Below, one piece after another: positions 8,119 through 17,342 of a stretch of 64,000 nt of DNA. The notes under the pieces are model-generated. The model saw only the letters and a list, made by a program, of their open reading frames with translations. It did no database searches and was not told where the DNA came from. Origin of the DNA: Corallococcus caeni (lineage in GTDB: Bacteria; Myxococcota; Myxococcia; Myxococcales; Myxococcaceae); the NCBI RefSeq assembly GCF_036245865.1, contig NZ_BTTW01000002.1, forward strand, positions 1,116,001-1,180,000, in the 5' to 3' direction. The position numbers and the translations under genes are program-made. Position 1 is the first letter of the stretch. Each line of letters begins with the position of its first letter.

Positions 8119-9143
8119 ACGCCGCCCGCTGGCCCCGGGAACGCCCCGACACCGCGAGGCTCCTGCACGTCGAGCCCCGCCGGGACCGCTTCACCGACAC
8201 CGTCGCCTCGGAGCTGCCCCAGCTCCTGCGCGAAGGCGACCTGCTGGTGATGAACGACGCGGCCACGCTGCCCGGCTCGCTCACGGGCCGCACCGGCGCG
8301 GGCGCGCCCATCGAGCTGCGCCTGCTCTCCCACGAACCGGACGACACCTGGACCGCCGTCCTCTTCGGCGCGGGAGACTGGCGCCGGCGCACCGAGGACC
8401 GGCCCCCACCGCCTGAGCTCTCCGTGGGCGCGCGCCTGGAAGTGGGCGGGCTCACCGCGCGGGTCGTGGAGGTGCTGCCGCCGTCGCCCCGGCTCCTGCG
8501 CGTGGCCTTCGACCTGAGCGGCGCGGCGCTCTGGCAGGCCCTCTACGCGGCGGGCCGGCCGGTGCAGTACGCGTACACGGCGGGGCCGCTGTCGCTGTGG
8601 CACGTGCAGACGCTCTACGCCTCACGGCCGTGGGCCGCGGAGATGCCCTCCGCGGGCCTGCCCCTCACCGCCTCCGTGCTCCTTCGGCTGAAGGCTCGCG
8701 GCGTGCGCTGGGCGTCCCTCACGCACGCGGCGGGGCTCTCCTCCACGGGGGACGCGGCACTGGACGCGGCGCTGCCCCGGCCCGAGCGCTCCGACATCCC
8801 CGAGCGCACCGTGGCGCTGGTGGAGGAGACGCGGGCGAGGGGCGGGCGCGTGGTGGCGGTGGGCACCACCGTGGTGCGCGCGCTCGAAGGCCGCGCGACG
8901 CAACACGGGGCGCTGGTGCCGGGCGAGGCCGTGACGGACCTGCTGCTCGGGCCCGGGTACGTGCCCCGGGTGGTGCACGGGCTGCTCACCGGCGTGCACG
9001 ACCCGGGGAGCAGCCACCATGCGCTGCTCCAGGCCTTCGCGCCGCTCGCGCTCTTGCAGCGGGCCGCGGCGCACGCGGAAGCCGCGGGCTACCTGGGGCA
9101 CGAGTTCGGCGACACGTGCCTCGTCCTGGATTCGGAGGCGTGA
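8115..9143 (+). CDS. QueA-like S-adenosylmethionine:tRNA ribosyltransferase-isomerase family protein
   Basis: A 342-residue protein with QueA-family signatures: RDRFTDTVASELPQLLREGD, LLVMNDAATLPGSLTGR, then YAYTAGPLSLWHVQTLYA and HDPGSSHHALLQAF near the C-terminus. QueA moves the ribosyl group of S-adenosylmethionine to the queuine precursor in tRNA. Compared with typical QueA (about 340-350 residues) the length is right, but several family blocks are altered, for example NDAATLPG where NDTRVIPA is usual, so this may be a diverged paralogue with another role. It is coupled to an SDR gene by an ATGA overlap, which is not a usual queuosine arrangement. A QueF gene lies 5 kb away but is not in the same operon. 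Confidence 0.75.
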   Translation: MNAARWPRERPDTARLLHVEPRRDRFTDTVASELPQLLREGDLLVMNDAATLPGSLTGRTGAGAPIELRLLSHEPDDTWTAVLFGAGDWRRRTEDRPPPPELSVGARLEVGGLTARVVEVLPPSPRLLRVAFDLSGAALWQALYAAGRPVQYAYTAGPLSLWHVQTLYASRPWAAEMPSAGLPLTASVLLRLKARGVRWASLTHAAGLSSTGDAALDAALPRPERSDIPERTVALVEETRARGGRVVAVGTTVVRALEGRATQHGALVPGEAVTDLLLGPGYVPRVVHGLLTGVHDPGSSHHALLQAFAPLALLQRAAAHAEAAGYLGHEFGDTCLVLDSEA

Positions 9144-9149
9144 CGCGCG

Positions 9150-10373
9150 TCACTGGATCGTGACGCCCGGCTCCAGCTCCACCTTCACCCAGCCCGGCTT
9201 GCGCAGGTCGAAGTTGCGGTACGCATCGATGGCGGAGGTCATGGACTTCACGTGGCTCAGGATGGCCGTGGGGTCGACGGCGCCGGAGCGCACCAGCTCC
9301 AGCAGCTTGGGGATGTACTTGCGGTGGTTGCAGTTGCCCATGCGCAGGGTGAGGTTCTTGTTCATCGCCGCGCCAATGGGGAACGCGTTCATCGTCTGCG
9401 GGTACACGCCGATGATGGACAGCGTGCCGGCCTTGGCCAGCGACTGCACCGCCCACTGCGCGGCCTGGGACGGCGCGTCGCCGGGCACCCAGTTGTCGCC
9501 GTCCGGCTTCTGCTTCGGGGCGACCATCTCCACCTCGCGCTTGAACTCGGGCTTCTCCGCCTTGGCCTTCTTGGCGGCCGGGCCGTGGTGAGCGTGCTGC
9601 GCGTCCACGCCCACCGCGTCGATGGCGCGGTCCACGCCGATGCCGCCGGTGAAGCGCTTGAGCGTCTCCACCGGGTCCTCCTCCTCGAAGTTGATGACCT
9701 CCGCGCCCTGCGCCTTCGCGAGCGCCAGCCGGTCCTCGTGGCTGTCGATGGCGAAGATGCGACCCGCGCCCAGCAGCTTCGCGCTCACGATGGCGAACAG
9801 GCCCACCGGCCCGCAGCCGAACACCGCCACGGTGTCACCGGGTTTGATTTCCGCCATCTCCGCGCCGAAGTAGCCCGTGGGGAAGATGTCGGAGACGAGG
9901 ATGGCCTGGTCGTCGGTGACGCCCTCGGGCACCTTCACCATGGTGACGGCCGCGAACGGGATGCGCGCCTTCTCCGCCTGCATGCCGTCGAAGGGGCCCG
10001 TCATCTCCGGACCGCCGAAGAAGGCGGTGCCCGCGTCGGGACCGTTGGGGTTCGCGTCGTTGCACTGGGCGTAGTAGCCCGCGCGGCAGTACGAGCAGTT
10101 GCCGCACCCGATGGTGGAGCAGATGACCACGCGGTCACCCACGTTGAAGTTGCGCACGTCCTTGCCCAGCTCCTCGATGACGCCCACGCCCTCGTGGCCC
10201 AGGATGGTGCCGGGCTTCATGCCGGGCATGGTGCCGCGGATCATGTGCAGGTCCGTGCCGCAGATGGCGCTGGCCGTCAGCCTGATGATGGCGTCCGTGG
10301 GCTCCTTCAGCTTCGGCTCCGCGACGTCGTCCAGCCGGATGTCCCCAATGCCGTGGAAAACGACTGCCTTCAT
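9150..10373 (-). CDS. zinc-dependent alcohol dehydrogenase (formaldehyde dehydrogenase-like MDR)
   Basis: A 407-residue medium-chain dehydrogenase/reductase. The catalytic zinc site is SAICGTDLHMIRG plus GHEGVGVIEELG. The structural zinc lobe has four Cys in IGCGNCSYCRAGYYAQC. The coenzyme fold shows VAVFGCGPVGLFAIVSAKLLG, and FAIDSHEDRLALAKAQG points to NAD. An insertion near residue 285 (HAHHGPAAKKAKAEKPE) is typical of the long glutathione-independent formaldehyde dehydrogenase-like branch. The start at 10373 has AAGGAGCGG upstream. It is a single gene convergent with the QueA-like gene. The substrate is not certain. Confidence 0.85.
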   Translation of the reverse strand: MKAVVFHGIGDIRLDDVAEPKLKEPTDAIIRLTASAICGTDLHMIRGTMPGMKPGTILGHEGVGVIEELGKDVRNFNVGDRVVICSTIGCGNCSYCRAGYYAQCNDANPNGPDAGTAFFGGPEMTGPFDGMQAEKARIPFAAVTMVKVPEGVTDDQAILVSDIFPTGYFGAEMAEIKPGDTVAVFGCGPVGLFAIVSAKLLGAGRIFAIDSHEDRLALAKAQGAEVINFEEEDPVETLKRFTGGIGVDRAIDAVGVDAQHAHHGPAAKKAKAEKPEFKREVEMVAPKQKPDGDNWVPGDAPSQAAQWAVQSLAKAGTLSIIGVYPQTMNAFPIGAAMNKNLTLRMGNCNHRKYIPKLLELVRSGAVDPTAILSHVKSMTSAIDAYRNFDLRKPGWVKVELEPGVTIQ

Positions 10374-10540
10374 GTTCCGCTCCTTGCCCCCGCCAGGGCC
10401 TCGAAAGACGTGAAGGCCCACGGCGCTTCGCGAGGAAGGCGCACGGGACCCGTTCGTCTGGACTCTGGCCACGGCGATGGAGCCGGGCAGGACTGGCGCC
10501 GCGCTCCCCGGGCCGCAGGGCGGGCGGGGAGGCGGTGGCC

Positions 10541-12061
10541 CTAGCGTCCGGTGGAGTGGACCTGGAACGCCAGCCGCTTGCCGAACACCTTGCGGAAGGC
10601 GACGACCTCGCGCTCGGCGTTCCACAGCTCCAGGTCGAGGGGCTGGCGGGCGTGCAGGTGCAGCGTCACCGCCTCGCGGCCGTCCGTCACCTTGAAGTCG
10701 CGGATGGGCTGGTGGTGGCTGTGGTCCAGCGCGTTCGCCAGCCGCAGCAGCGTGGCCAGCTTGCGCACGCGGCGCGCTTCCGACGGGGTGAGTCCTGCCA
10801 TGCCGGAGTGGGACAGCTCCGGCTGCGAGCGCCGGTGGTAGCGGGCGACGCGCGCGATGATTTCGCGCTCGCGGTCCGCGAGGCCCGGGATGTCCGCGTT
10901 GTGGATGAGGTAGTACGTGTGGCGGTGGTGGCGCTCGTAGCTGACCGCCGTGCCGATGTCGTGCAAGAGCGCGGCGACCTCCAGGTGGGGGCGCACGGAC
11001 AGGGGCAGCTGGTGCAGCGCGGCCAGGCTGTCGAAGAGGGCCAGGGACATGCGGGCCACCTGGCGGGCGTGCTTCTCATCGAAGCGGAAGCGCTGGCCCA
11101 TGACGATGGCCGCGTCCGCGAGGCTGTGGTCCTCGCGGGATTCGTCCTGGCGGTAGAGCAGGTCCACCAGCACGCCGTCGCGCAGGCCGCGGTTGACGAT
11201 GCTGACGGACTCCACGCCCAGGTGGCGCGCGACGCCCTCCAGGATGACGGCGCCGGAGACGATGATGTCCGCGCGGCGCGGGTCGAAGCGCTTGCGGCGG
11301 CGCTCCGGCGGCATCCTCGCCAGGGTCTCCACGGTCTGGGTGAGCTGGCGCAAGGTGGCGTTGCCTCCGTTGTCCACGGCCGCGAAGCCCACCACCGCGC
11401 CGATGGTGCCGGACGAGCCCAGCGCCACGCGGGGCAGGGCGGGGAGCTTCTCCGGGAGCGTCTTGTGGAGGGTCTCCTCCACGAAGCCGCGCATCAGCCG
11501 CAACTGCTTGGGCGTCACGGCGCGCGCGGTGTCGAAGACCTCGGTGAGCCGCACGGAGCCCAGGGCGAGGCTCCAGAGCTCGTCGGGCTTCTCGCCGGTG
11601 GCGATGGCGACCTCGGTGCTGCCCCCGCCAATGTCCACGAGGAGCGAGCGGGAGTTGGGGGGCTTCCTGTGCAGCACGCCCAGGCAGATGAGGCGGGCCT
11701 CCTCCTTGCCGCTGACGACCTCCAGCTCCAGGCCGGCCTCTTCATGCACGCGGCGCACGATGTCCTGGCGGTTGCGGGCCTCGCGCAGGGCGCTGGTGGC
11801 GACGGCGCGCACCTGCGCCTTGTGGCGGCGGCAGAGGGCGGCGTAGCGGCGCAGGGTGGACAGCAGGCGGTCGGCCGTCTCCGGGGGCATCTCGCCGGTG
11901 GTGAAGACGCCCTCGCCGGGGCGGATGGGGTCCCGCTCCTGGTGGAGGGTCTCGAGCGAGCCCTCGGCGTCCGGGCGAGCCAGCTCCAGGCGTACGGCGT
12001 TGGTGCCCACATCGATGGCGGCGAGGACGGGGGGCAGGGTGGGGCGGGCAGGAAGGGCCAT
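10541..12061 (-). CDS. Ppx/GppA family phosphatase with HD domain
   Basis: A 506-residue exopolyphosphatase / pppGpp phosphatase. The N-terminal ASKHA fold has the first phosphate motif AAIDVGTNAVRLEL and the second LLVDIGGGSTEVAIATG. The C-terminal third is an HD-type domain (HLEVAALLHDIGTAVSYERH, later RYHRRSQPELSHSG). This two-domain layout matches bacterial Ppx and GppA enzymes, which hydrolyse polyphosphate or pppGpp. Which substrate dominates cannot be told from sequence. I preferred the ATG at 12061 to the in-frame start 33 bases upstream because MALPARPTLPPVLAAIDVG leads straight into the first motif. Confidence 0.9.
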   Translation of the reverse strand: MALPARPTLPPVLAAIDVGTNAVRLELARPDAEGSLETLHQERDPIRPGEGVFTTGEMPPETADRLLSTLRRYAALCRRHKAQVRAVATSALREARNRQDIVRRVHEEAGLELEVVSGKEEARLICLGVLHRKPPNSRSLLVDIGGGSTEVAIATGEKPDELWSLALGSVRLTEVFDTARAVTPKQLRLMRGFVEETLHKTLPEKLPALPRVALGSSGTIGAVVGFAAVDNGGNATLRQLTQTVETLARMPPERRRKRFDPRRADIIVSGAVILEGVARHLGVESVSIVNRGLRDGVLVDLLYRQDESREDHSLADAAIVMGQRFRFDEKHARQVARMSLALFDSLAALHQLPLSVRPHLEVAALLHDIGTAVSYERHHRHTYYLIHNADIPGLADREREIIARVARYHRRSQPELSHSGMAGLTPSEARRVRKLATLLRLANALDHSHHQPIRDFKVTDGREAVTLHLHARQPLDLELWNAEREVVAFRKVFGKRLAFQVHSTGR

Positions 12062-12180
12062 GGGCTCGCGGGCGGAAACGCCTGGGAGGGGCACGGTCCT
12101 TCCGGGCCGTGTCCCTCCCTGGTGGGGCGGTTCCTAGCGTAGCCGTGTGACAGCCGTGTGGCGCCGGTGAAGATGGGGTT

Positions 12181-12759
12181 TCAGGGAGGCGCGGCGGTGG
12201 CGTCGGTGTCGGCGCGGATGCGGCGGGAGCGCTCCTGCAGTTCGCGCCAGTTGGCCTCGTACTGGTCGCGGGCGGTCTTCCAGGCCTGCCCGTGTGCGTG
12301 GCGCAGGTTGTCCAGGAGCTCGCCGGCGGTCTTCAGGCCGCGCTTGATGAAGTCGAACTCCTCGCGGGTGAGGAGCGAGTCCTCGGCGCTGGAGCGCTTG
12401 CGGGCGGCCTCCCAGCGGTCCACCTGGGCGCTGAGCTCCCGCACCTCGTCCTCGCGTTGACGGCGGTAGGCGACGCGGAGCTCTTCCCACCGGGTGCCGG
12501 CGCGGTCGAGGTGCTCACGGAAGCGGCGGCGGGCGTGCTCCGCGTTGTCCTTGAGGCGATCCCAGTCGCGCTGGTCGGCGCGGCGGAGCGCCTGGAGCTC
12601 GCGGTTGACGTCGTCGTTGAACCCGCGGACGCCGGTGAGGACGTCGAGCGTGTCCTCGTTGTCGGCGAGGTCCGCCTGGGCTTCGATTTCGCGGAAGCGA
12701 GCGGTCGCCTCGCGCTGCTCGGCCTCCATCTTCTGGATGTATGCGTCCTGTTCCGTCAT
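12181..12759 (-). CDS. coiled-coil hypothetical protein
   Basis: A 192-residue, highly charged protein that is helical almost throughout. Its segments are MTEQDAYIQKMEAEQREATA, then a long coiled coil rich in Arg, Glu and Ala (RRFREHLDRAGTRWEELRVA, VRELSAQVDRWEAARKRSS). No signal peptide, membrane segment or known catalytic motif is visible. The gene lies between Ppx/GppA and a divergent Ser/Thr kinase and is probably monocistronic. Function unknown; a structural or stress-related coiled-coil protein is possible. Confidence 0.75.
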   Translation of the reverse strand: MTEQDAYIQKMEAEQREATARFREIEAQADLADNEDTLDVLTGVRGFNDDVNRELQALRRADQRDWDRLKDNAEHARRRFREHLDRAGTRWEELRVAYRRQREDEVRELSAQVDRWEAARKRSSAEDSLLTREEFDFIKRGLKTAGELLDNLRHAHGQAWKTARDQYEANWRELQERSRRIRADTDATAAPP

Positions 12760-12992
12760 GGCGTTCTCCCAGGCACGTTGGATGGGAGAAGCATGGGAAC
12801 GCCCGCGGGGCGGTGCAGGGCGGAGGGGAACGGGAGGCGGAGCGCTCAGCCAATCCGTCCGGCGTCCCGGTCCCATGTCTCCATCCTGCCAGTCCACGCT
12901 CGGCAGGTAGGCGCCCTGGCGTGAGACAGCGACACCGCGCCTTTCCATCACACCTGTGCGAACCCTCCCCGCGGAGGAGGGCCCATCGACGC

Positions 12993-14123
12993 ATGAGACG
13001 TGAATCGGTACCCTTCGGCCCCGTGACCGCCGCCGCCGAGAAATCCGAGAGACTTCGTCACCGCAAGATTGGCGCCTGCCGCGTGCTCGGCGAGCTGGGC
13101 CGGGGCGGCATGGCGCTCGTGTACCGGGGCCTGCATGAGCTGCTGCAGCGCGAGGTCGCCATCAAGGAGCTGCTCCCCGAAGGCCAGCGCGACCAGGAGG
13201 CCCTGTCCCGCTTCCGCCGCGAGGCCCTGGCGCTCGCCGCGTTCCGCCACCAGAACATCGTCACCCTCTACGACCTGGTGGAGAAGAACGACAGCCTCTT
13301 CATGGTCATGGAGTACGTGGACGGCCCCACCCTCCACGGCCTCATCAAGGACGGCCCGCTGCCTCCGGACGTCGCCGCCGTCATCGGCGCGCGCATCGCC
13401 AGCGCGCTCGACCACGCCCACTTCCGGCGCATCATCCACCGCGACCTCAAGCCCGCGAACGTCATGCTCACCAAGTCCGGTGAGGTGAAGCTCATGGACT
13501 TCGGCATCGCCAAGGACGTCAGCCTGGAGGCCCTCACCCAGCAGGGCATGGCCGTGGGCACGCCGTCGTACATGTCCCCGGAGCAGGTGACCGGCGCCCC
13601 CATCGACGCGCGAACCGACATCTTCTCCCTGGGCGTCCTCCTCTACGAGGCCCTCTCCGGCACGCGCCCCTTCGTGGGCAAGACGGCCGGCGAGGTGTTC
13701 GCCCGCATCCGCGACGGCAAGTTCACGCCGCTCCAGAAGGTGGCCCCGAACGTGCCGCCACCGCTCGCGCGCATCGTGAAGCGCGCGCTGTCGGTGAAGC
13801 CGGAGGCCCGCTTCCCGGACGCCGCGGCCATGCGCCGCGAGCTGGACCTGTTCCTCGCCCACGAGGTGCGCGTGTCCCACCCCGCGCTGCTCGTGGCCTT
13901 CCTGCGCTACCGCGAGAAGCTCACCGAGACCGAGGCCCTGGCCCACCTCACCCAGCAGGAGCTGGGCGTGCTCGACGTCTTCGCGACGAAGAGGCCCGCG
14001 CGCGCGCCCGGCAAGCTCAAGTGGGTGCTGGCCGCGCTCGCCGCCGGCACCGCGGCGGCCGGCACCGGCCTCTACCTGTCCCACTCCCAGTGGGCGCCGC
14101 TCCTGGAGCAGCTCACCCGCTGA
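12993..14123 (+). CDS. Ser/Thr protein kinase with C-terminal membrane anchor
   Basis: A 376-residue kinase with all catalytic elements: GRGGMALVYRG at 36-46, Lys 58 in VAIKELLP, HRDLKPANVML at 149-159, DFGIAK at 169-174 and SPEQ as the APE equivalent. After the kinase domain a helical segment (LVAFLRYREKLTETEALAHL) leads to one membrane helix near residues 343-361 (WVLAALAAGTAAAGTGLYL) and a very short outer tail. The layout suggests a membrane-bound cytoplasmic kinase without a large sensor domain. Translation is taken from the ATG at 12993. QueF converges at 14134. Confidence 0.9.
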   Translation: MRRESVPFGPVTAAAEKSERLRHRKIGACRVLGELGRGGMALVYRGLHELLQREVAIKELLPEGQRDQEALSRFRREALALAAFRHQNIVTLYDLVEKNDSLFMVMEYVDGPTLHGLIKDGPLPPDVAAVIGARIASALDHAHFRRIIHRDLKPANVMLTKSGEVKLMDFGIAKDVSLEALTQQGMAVGTPSYMSPEQVTGAPIDARTDIFSLGVLLYEALSGTRPFVGKTAGEVFARIRDGKFTPLQKVAPNVPPPLARIVKRALSVKPEARFPDAAAMRRELDLFLAHEVRVSHPALLVAFLRYREKLTETEALAHLTQQELGVLDVFATKRPARAPGKLKWVLAALAAGTAAAGTGLYLSHSQWAPLLEQLTR

Positions 14124-14133
14124 GGGCCCGCGC

Positions 14134-14499
14134 TCAGGCCTGCTGCTTCTTGTCGTGCGTGACGGTGACGATGGTCCCGATGCCGCCGCGCACGAAGAAG
14201 TCCCCCACCACCGTGAGCTTGCGCGGCTGGATGGCCTTGATGATGTCGTCCGCGATGGTGTTGGTCACCTTCTCGTGGAAGGCGCCCTCGTTGCGGTAGG
14301 ACCACATGTAGAGCTTCAGGCTCTTGAGCTCCACGCACAGCTGATCCGGCACGTACTTGATGGTGAAGCGCGCGAAGTCCGGCTGGCCCGTCAGCGGGCA
14401 CAGGCAGGTGAACTCCGGCACGTCGAAGGCGATCTCGTAGTCGCGATCGGCGGCGGGGTTGGGGAAGGTCTGGATTTCCTTGGACGGCTTTGAGGACAT
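14134..14499 (-). CDS. queF: NADPH-dependent 7-cyano-7-deazaguanine reductase
   Basis: A 121-residue type I (unimodular, tunnel-fold) QueF. The active site reads [16 protein letters not shown], where the Cys before Pro (Cys34) forms the thioimide with preQ0 and Asp41 is the proton donor. The substrate-recognition segment [14 protein letters not shown] follows. It reduces preQ0 to preQ1 with NADPH, a step of queuosine tRNA modification. The length matches the short QueF family. It stands alone between a kinase and a histidine kinase. The QueA-like gene at 8115 is the only other possible queuosine gene in the window. Confidence 0.93.
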   Translation of the reverse strand: MSSKPSKEIQTFPNPAADRDYEIAFDVPEFTCLCPLTGQPDFARFTIKYVPDQLCVELKSLKLYMWSYRNEGAFHEKVTNTIADDIIKAIQPRKLTVVGDFFVRGGIGTIVTVTHDKKQQA

Positions 14500-14641
14500 G
14501 CGCTGTCGTCTAGCACACGTTCGGCGTGTGTCGCCGCCCTCCAGAACGTCGCCCCCTGGCTGCCCGGCCAAGGGCTCTGTTCGGGTCCCAACGTGCCGGG
14601 GCCCTCCGGGACAGGAGAACGTCCGGGGGTGGTTGGCGATC

Positions 14642-16597
14642 ATGCTCGGGGGTTCCTATCTCCCGCTGGCGACCCCTGCTTCGCCCCTTCCCATGCTGCC
14701 ACCCAACGACGTCGAGGATGTCCTCTCGTGCCTGCCCCAAGCGCTCCTGCGCGTGGGGCCTGACCTGTGCGTCCAGTGGTGCGAGCCGGGCTTCGCGGCC
14801 AAGACAGGCGTGACGCTCTGTCCGGGCAGCACCCTGCTGGACGCGCTGGAGGCAGGCCGCAACCTGGACGCCCTGGCGCGCGCCATCCGCGAGAAGCGCG
14901 CCTGGTCCGGCCACGTCATCACCCGCGCGCTCCGGCAGGTGCGTGTGCAGGTGAAGCCCTCCCACACGGACGGGTCGGCCGGGGCGTGGCTGGTGATGGA
15001 GCCGTCCGGTGTGGACGACGAGGGCGCGTTTTCACAGGCCGTGCGGGAGATTGCCCGGGCGGTGGGTGAGTCGCTGGAGGTGGACCGCGTCTGCTCGGCC
15101 GCCGTGGTGTCGCTGGTGCGGTGTGCGCAGGTGCGCCGCGCGGAGGTGTTCCTCTACGAGGAGGACGACGCGACGCTGAAGCGCATGGCGGTGTCGGACC
15201 TGGAGGGCCTGGACGCGCCCCTGGACGCGTTCGACCCGTCGGAGGACCCCTACCGCCAGGCCCTGGCCCTGCGCCAGCCGCAGCTGGGCATCCAGCGCGG
15301 CTACGGCGACGCGGTGGGCTCCGTGTTCGCGGCGGTGCCGCTGTGCGCGCCGCGCCGCACGGTGGGCCTCCTGCTCATCTACAAGGAGCAGGGCGCTTCG
15401 TTCTCCGTGCGCGAGCTGGAGATGTGGAGCGCGGCGGCCAGCCAGCTGGCGGTGGCGGTGGAGAACGCGCGCCTGTTGCGCGAGGCCCAGGCGGCCCTGC
15501 GCGTGCGCGAGGAGTTCATGTCCATCGCGTCGCACGAGCTGAAGACGCCGCTCACGCCGCTGAAGCTGGGCCTGTTCGCCATGGAGCGCCGCATCGCCTC
15601 GGGGCAGCCGGTGGCGCTCTCCAGCGTGCTCAAGTCGAAGCGGCAGGTGGACCGACTGGCGGGGCTGGTGGAGGACCTGCTGGACGCAAGCCGCCTGGAG
15701 CTGGGGCGGCTGGCGCTGGACTCGGCGCCGCTGGAGGTGGGGCAGCTGGTGGCGGAGGTGGTGGACCACTTCCGCCACGCCTTCGAGCGCCCCTTCACGG
15801 TGGACGTGCCGCACGACGGCGTCTGGGTGCTGGGGGACAGGGACCGGCTGGAGCAGGTGCTGGTGAACCTGCTGGAGAACGCGCACAAGTACAGCCCGGC
15901 GGGGGCGCCCATCTGCGTGAAGGTGGGGCGCACGGAGGAGTCCGCGCGCATCCAGGTGCAGGACCACGGCATCGGGATTCCGGGCGCGGACCAGGCGCTG
16001 GTGTTCCAGCGTTTCTACCGGGCGCGCAACGTGTCGCACCGCAACTTCGGCGGACTGGGGCTGGGACTCTTCATCAGCCACTCCATCGTGAAGATGCACG
16101 GCGGCGCGCTGGCGCTCCGCAGCCGCGAGGGCGAGGGCTCCACGTTCTCGCTGGACCTGCCGCGCATGCCCGCGCACGAGGTGCGCAGGCTGCCCCGGCG
16201 CGTGCTGGTGCTGGACGAGGACGTGCACCAGGAGGCCACCGCGGAGCGCACCCTGCGCGCCGAGGGCTTCGAGGTGTTCACCGTGCAGAGCGGCGCGGAG
16301 GCCCTGCGCAAGGCGACGCACCTGCCGGTGGACCTCATCGTCCTGTCCACCAGCGCCACGCAGTCCGCGGTGGGCACCTTCCTGGAGACCTTCGCCACGC
16401 TGCCGCGCGCGCGGCCGGTGCCCATCCTGCTGGCCGGGGATGAGCGGCCGTGGTGGGCGCAGGAGAACACCGCGCTGTGTCCCCGGCACTACCGCCCGGA
16501 CGAGCTGCTCGCGGGTGTGCGCACCGTGCTGACGCGCGAGAAGCGCCGGACGCTGACGCCGGTGGAGTCGGAGCTTCCGCTCGTCACGCCCGCGTGA
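14642..16597 (+). CDS. GAF-domain hybrid histidine kinase with degenerate receiver
   Basis: A 651-residue soluble sensor kinase. A PAS-like N-terminal region ([20 protein letters not shown]) is followed by a GAF domain (about 140-290, [16 protein letters not shown]...). Next comes the HisKA dimerisation helix with the phospho-accepting His in [17 protein letters not shown]. The ATPase boxes are N ([13 protein letters not shown]), G1 (DHGIGIPG) and G2 ([13 protein letters not shown]). The C-terminal receiver-like domain ([14 protein letters not shown]) has Ser where the phospho-acceptor Asp should be ([10 protein letters not shown]), so it probably does not take phosphate. The start is uncertain: ATG 14642 and ATG 14693 both fit and neither has a strong ribosome site. 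No cognate regulator is adjacent. Confidence 0.88.
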   Translation: MLGGSYLPLATPASPLPMLPPNDVEDVLSCLPQALLRVGPDLCVQWCEPGFAAKTGVTLCPGSTLLDALEAGRNLDALARAIREKRAWSGHVITRALRQVRVQVKPSHTDGSAGAWLVMEPSGVDDEGAFSQAVREIARAVGESLEVDRVCSAAVVSLVRCAQVRRAEVFLYEEDDATLKRMAVSDLEGLDAPLDAFDPSEDPYRQALALRQPQLGIQRGYGDAVGSVFAAVPLCAPRRTVGLLLIYKEQGASFSVRELEMWSAAASQLAVAVENARLLREAQAALRVREEFMSIASHELKTPLTPLKLGLFAMERRIASGQPVALSSVLKSKRQVDRLAGLVEDLLDASRLELGRLALDSAPLEVGQLVAEVVDHFRHAFERPFTVDVPHDGVWVLGDRDRLEQVLVNLLENAHKYSPAGAPICVKVGRTEESARIQVQDHGIGIPGADQALVFQRFYRARNVSHRNFGGLGLGLFISHSIVKMHGGALALRSREGEGSTFSLDLPRMPAHEVRRLPRRVLVLDEDVHQEATAERTLRAEGFEVFTVQSGAEALRKATHLPVDLIVLSTSATQSAVGTFLETFATLPRARPVPILLAGDERPWWAQENTALCPRHYRPDELLAGVRTVLTREKRRTLTPVESELPLVTPA

Positions 16598-17330
16598 GGA
16601 CGCGGTAGTCCGTGGGCTGGATTCCCGCCCGCGCCAGGGCCTCACGGGAGCGGGCGTCCAGCAAGGTGGCCAGCTCCACCTCGCGCTGCGCGGCGTAGCG
16701 GGTGGTGACGACCTGGGGCAGGTGGCCCGGGTGGCACATCCACTCCGTGACGCCTTCGGCGGGCAGCGCCGCCAGGGCCGCGCGGAAGCGCTCCGGCGTC
16801 CAGTACGCCGTCTCACCGGACTCGCCCACGAAGGCGTCGTTCGTGGCCACGCCCCGGGCCCTCAGCACCCCGCGCATGTCCGCGTCGACGGAGCGCACCG
16901 GGAGGCCCGCGCGTCTCGCGACGCGTGACAGCCCTTCCAGCACCTGGGGATGCCGGTGCAGGTGCTTGTGCACGTCCAGGTGCGTGGCGGCCCGGCCCAG
17001 CAGCCGTTCCAGCCGCTCCAGCTGCGCGAGCGCCTCCGCCTCCACCACGTCCGCGGGGAGCTCAGCCACTCGGGCCCCGGAGAGGCCACCGTCCACGGTG
17101 CGCCACTCGCGCGGGAAGCCGGGGTCCACGGGGGCACCCCGGTCCAGGTTCAGGTGCAACCCGATGGCGAGTCCCCGGGCCTGCCTCGCGGCGTCCTCGG
17201 TCCCCGGCGCGTTCACCAGGAGGGTGGCGGAGGAGACGACGCCCTCGCGCAGGGCGTGGAGGAGGCCCCGGGTAATGCCCGGGTCGTAGCCCAGGTCATC
17301 GGCGTTGATGATGAGGGCGCGGGCCGGCGT
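16584..17330 (-). CDS. ChbG/YdjC-type carbohydrate deacetylase, no canonical start codon
   Basis: The reading frame encodes a YdjC/ChbG-fold deacetylase of about 248 residues. The conserved metal and catalytic motifs are ALIINADDLGYDPG at the extreme N-terminus, AIGLHLNLDRG, and HLDVHKHLHRHP. The first canonical start in frame (GTG 17216) would delete the NADDLG motif. Upstream, the frame is open back to the TGA of the esterase gene (17343-17345), with only AGG AGG CCC GTC ACG between. AAGGAGG is therefore a good ribosome site, six bases before ACG (17328-17330), and ACG or GTC would have to initiate. Either a rare start codon is used, or a point mutation or sequencing error removed it. It is co-directional with the esterase. 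Confidence 0.75.
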   Translation of the reverse strand, partial: TPARALIINADDLGYDPGITRGLLHALREGVVSSATLLVNAPGTEDAARQARGLAIGLHLNLDRGAPVDPGFPREWRTVDGGLSGARVAELPADVVEAEALAQLERLERLLGRAATHLDVHKHLHRHPQVLEGLSRVARRAGLPVRSVDADMRGVLRARGVATNDAFVGESGETAYWTPERFRAALAALPAEGVTEWMCHPGHLPQVVTTRYAAQREVELATLLDARSREALARAGIQPTDYRVLTRA

Positions 17331-17342
17331 GACGGGCCTCCT

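Noticed and set aside
10541..12142. A 535-residue plus-strand frame antisense to Ppx/GppA
   Set aside because: It has no family signature, and the minus-strand frame has all Ppx/GppA motifs.
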